This document shows positions 6,567 to 6,643 of a stretch of DNA of 6,643 bases, in pieces. The notes under the pieces are model-generated. The model made no database searches, had not been told where the DNA came from, and saw only the letters and a list, made by a program, of their open reading frames with translations. The stretch is from Acidimicrobiales bacterium (GTDB lineage Bacteria > Actinomycetota > Acidimicrobiia > Acidimicrobiales > JABEUL01), in contig JABEUL010000125.1 in assembly GCA_013044465.1 (NCBI GenBank), positions 1 through 6,643 on the forward strand. The letters are read 5' to 3'. How positions within the stretch are numbered: position 1 is the stretch's first letter; every line of letters begins with the position of its first letter. The translations under genes and the position numbers were made by a program.

Positions 6567-6586
6567 AAGGCCTATTTTTTAAGCGC

Positions 6587-6592
6587 AATAAT
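6587..6592 (+). promoter_or_regulatory. Candidate -10 element of the divergent gene
   Basis: AATAAT matches TATAAT at five of six positions. It predicts a start near 6599 and a leader of about 39 nt. No good -35 is present, as expected for an activator-dependent promoter. TAAGAT at 6607-6612 is an alternative. Confidence 0.4.
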
Positions 6593-6625
6593 AAATGTAG
6601 TTTACGTAAGATGCCAATACTGAAT

Positions 6626-6630
6626 GGAGA
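6626..6630 (+). promoter_or_regulatory. Ribosome binding site of the divergent gene
   Basis: GGAGA sits 7 nt before the ATG at 6638 in a purine-rich stretch. It is the main evidence that a plus-strand gene begins at the right edge. Confidence 0.6.
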
Positions 6631-6637
6631 AAACAAA

Positions 6638-6643
6638 ATGACT
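6638..6643 (+). CDS. Start of an unidentified divergent gene (first two codons, Met-Thr)
   Basis: Only ATG ACT is inside the window, so nothing can be said about the product from sequence. The call rests on the GGAGA ribosome binding site 7 nt upstream, the AT-rich region before it with an AATAAT -10 candidate, and three DosR-like boxes leading up to it. If those boxes are real, a stress, redox or low-energy response gene would be a reasonable guess, but this is inference only. Confidence 0.5.

Overview
The window carries most of an arginine biosynthesis operon, read entirely on the minus strand. In transcription order (right to left) it is argC-argJ-argB-argD-argF-argR-argG, with argG running off the left edge. 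The right end holds a roughly 209-bp divergent intergenic region and the first two codons of an unidentified plus-strand gene. The argCJBDFRG order, with the repressor gene argR between argF and argG, is the arrangement known from Actinobacteria such as Mycobacterium and Streptomyces. The base composition is only moderate (mid-40s percent GC by eye). An actinobacterial arginine operon at such GC fits a streamlined freshwater actinobacterium of the acI/Nanopelagicales type. That assignment is an inference.

Layout: argG (1-707, 5' part only), argR (711-1208), argF (1199-2137), argD (2130-3320), argB (3317-4216), argJ (4213-5400), argC (5397-6428), control region (6429-6637), start of a divergent gene (6638 onward). 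Junctions are very tight: three ATGA overlaps (argC/argJ, argJ/argB, argB/argD), an 8-nt overlap (argD/argF), a 10-nt overlap with a GTG start (argF/argR) and a 3-nt gap (argR/argG). No internal promoter or terminator is evident, so one polycistronic mRNA is expected.

Together the enzymes turn glutamate-derived acetylglutamate into citrulline and then argininosuccinate. ArgJ makes acetylglutamate by recycling the acetyl group from acetylornithine. ArgB phosphorylates it, ArgC reduces it, ArgD transaminates it, ArgJ releases ornithine, ArgF carbamoylates ornithine and ArgG adds aspartate. ArgH, the final lyase, is expected beyond the left edge. ArgR is the arginine-dependent repressor, and a near-ideal ARG box lies in the argC promoter.

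The least ordinary part is the intergenic region. The argC promoter has an extended -10 element placed exactly so that transcription should begin at the A of the ATG (a leaderless mRNA), with ARG boxes over it. Farther upstream are three boxes that resemble the DosR/DevR (NarL-family) motif, about 41 and 33 bp apart and on the same helical face. The nearest is centred about 42 bp upstream of a predicted start site for the unknown divergent gene. I see no wholly new system; the DosR-like array and its unseen target gene are the best leads.
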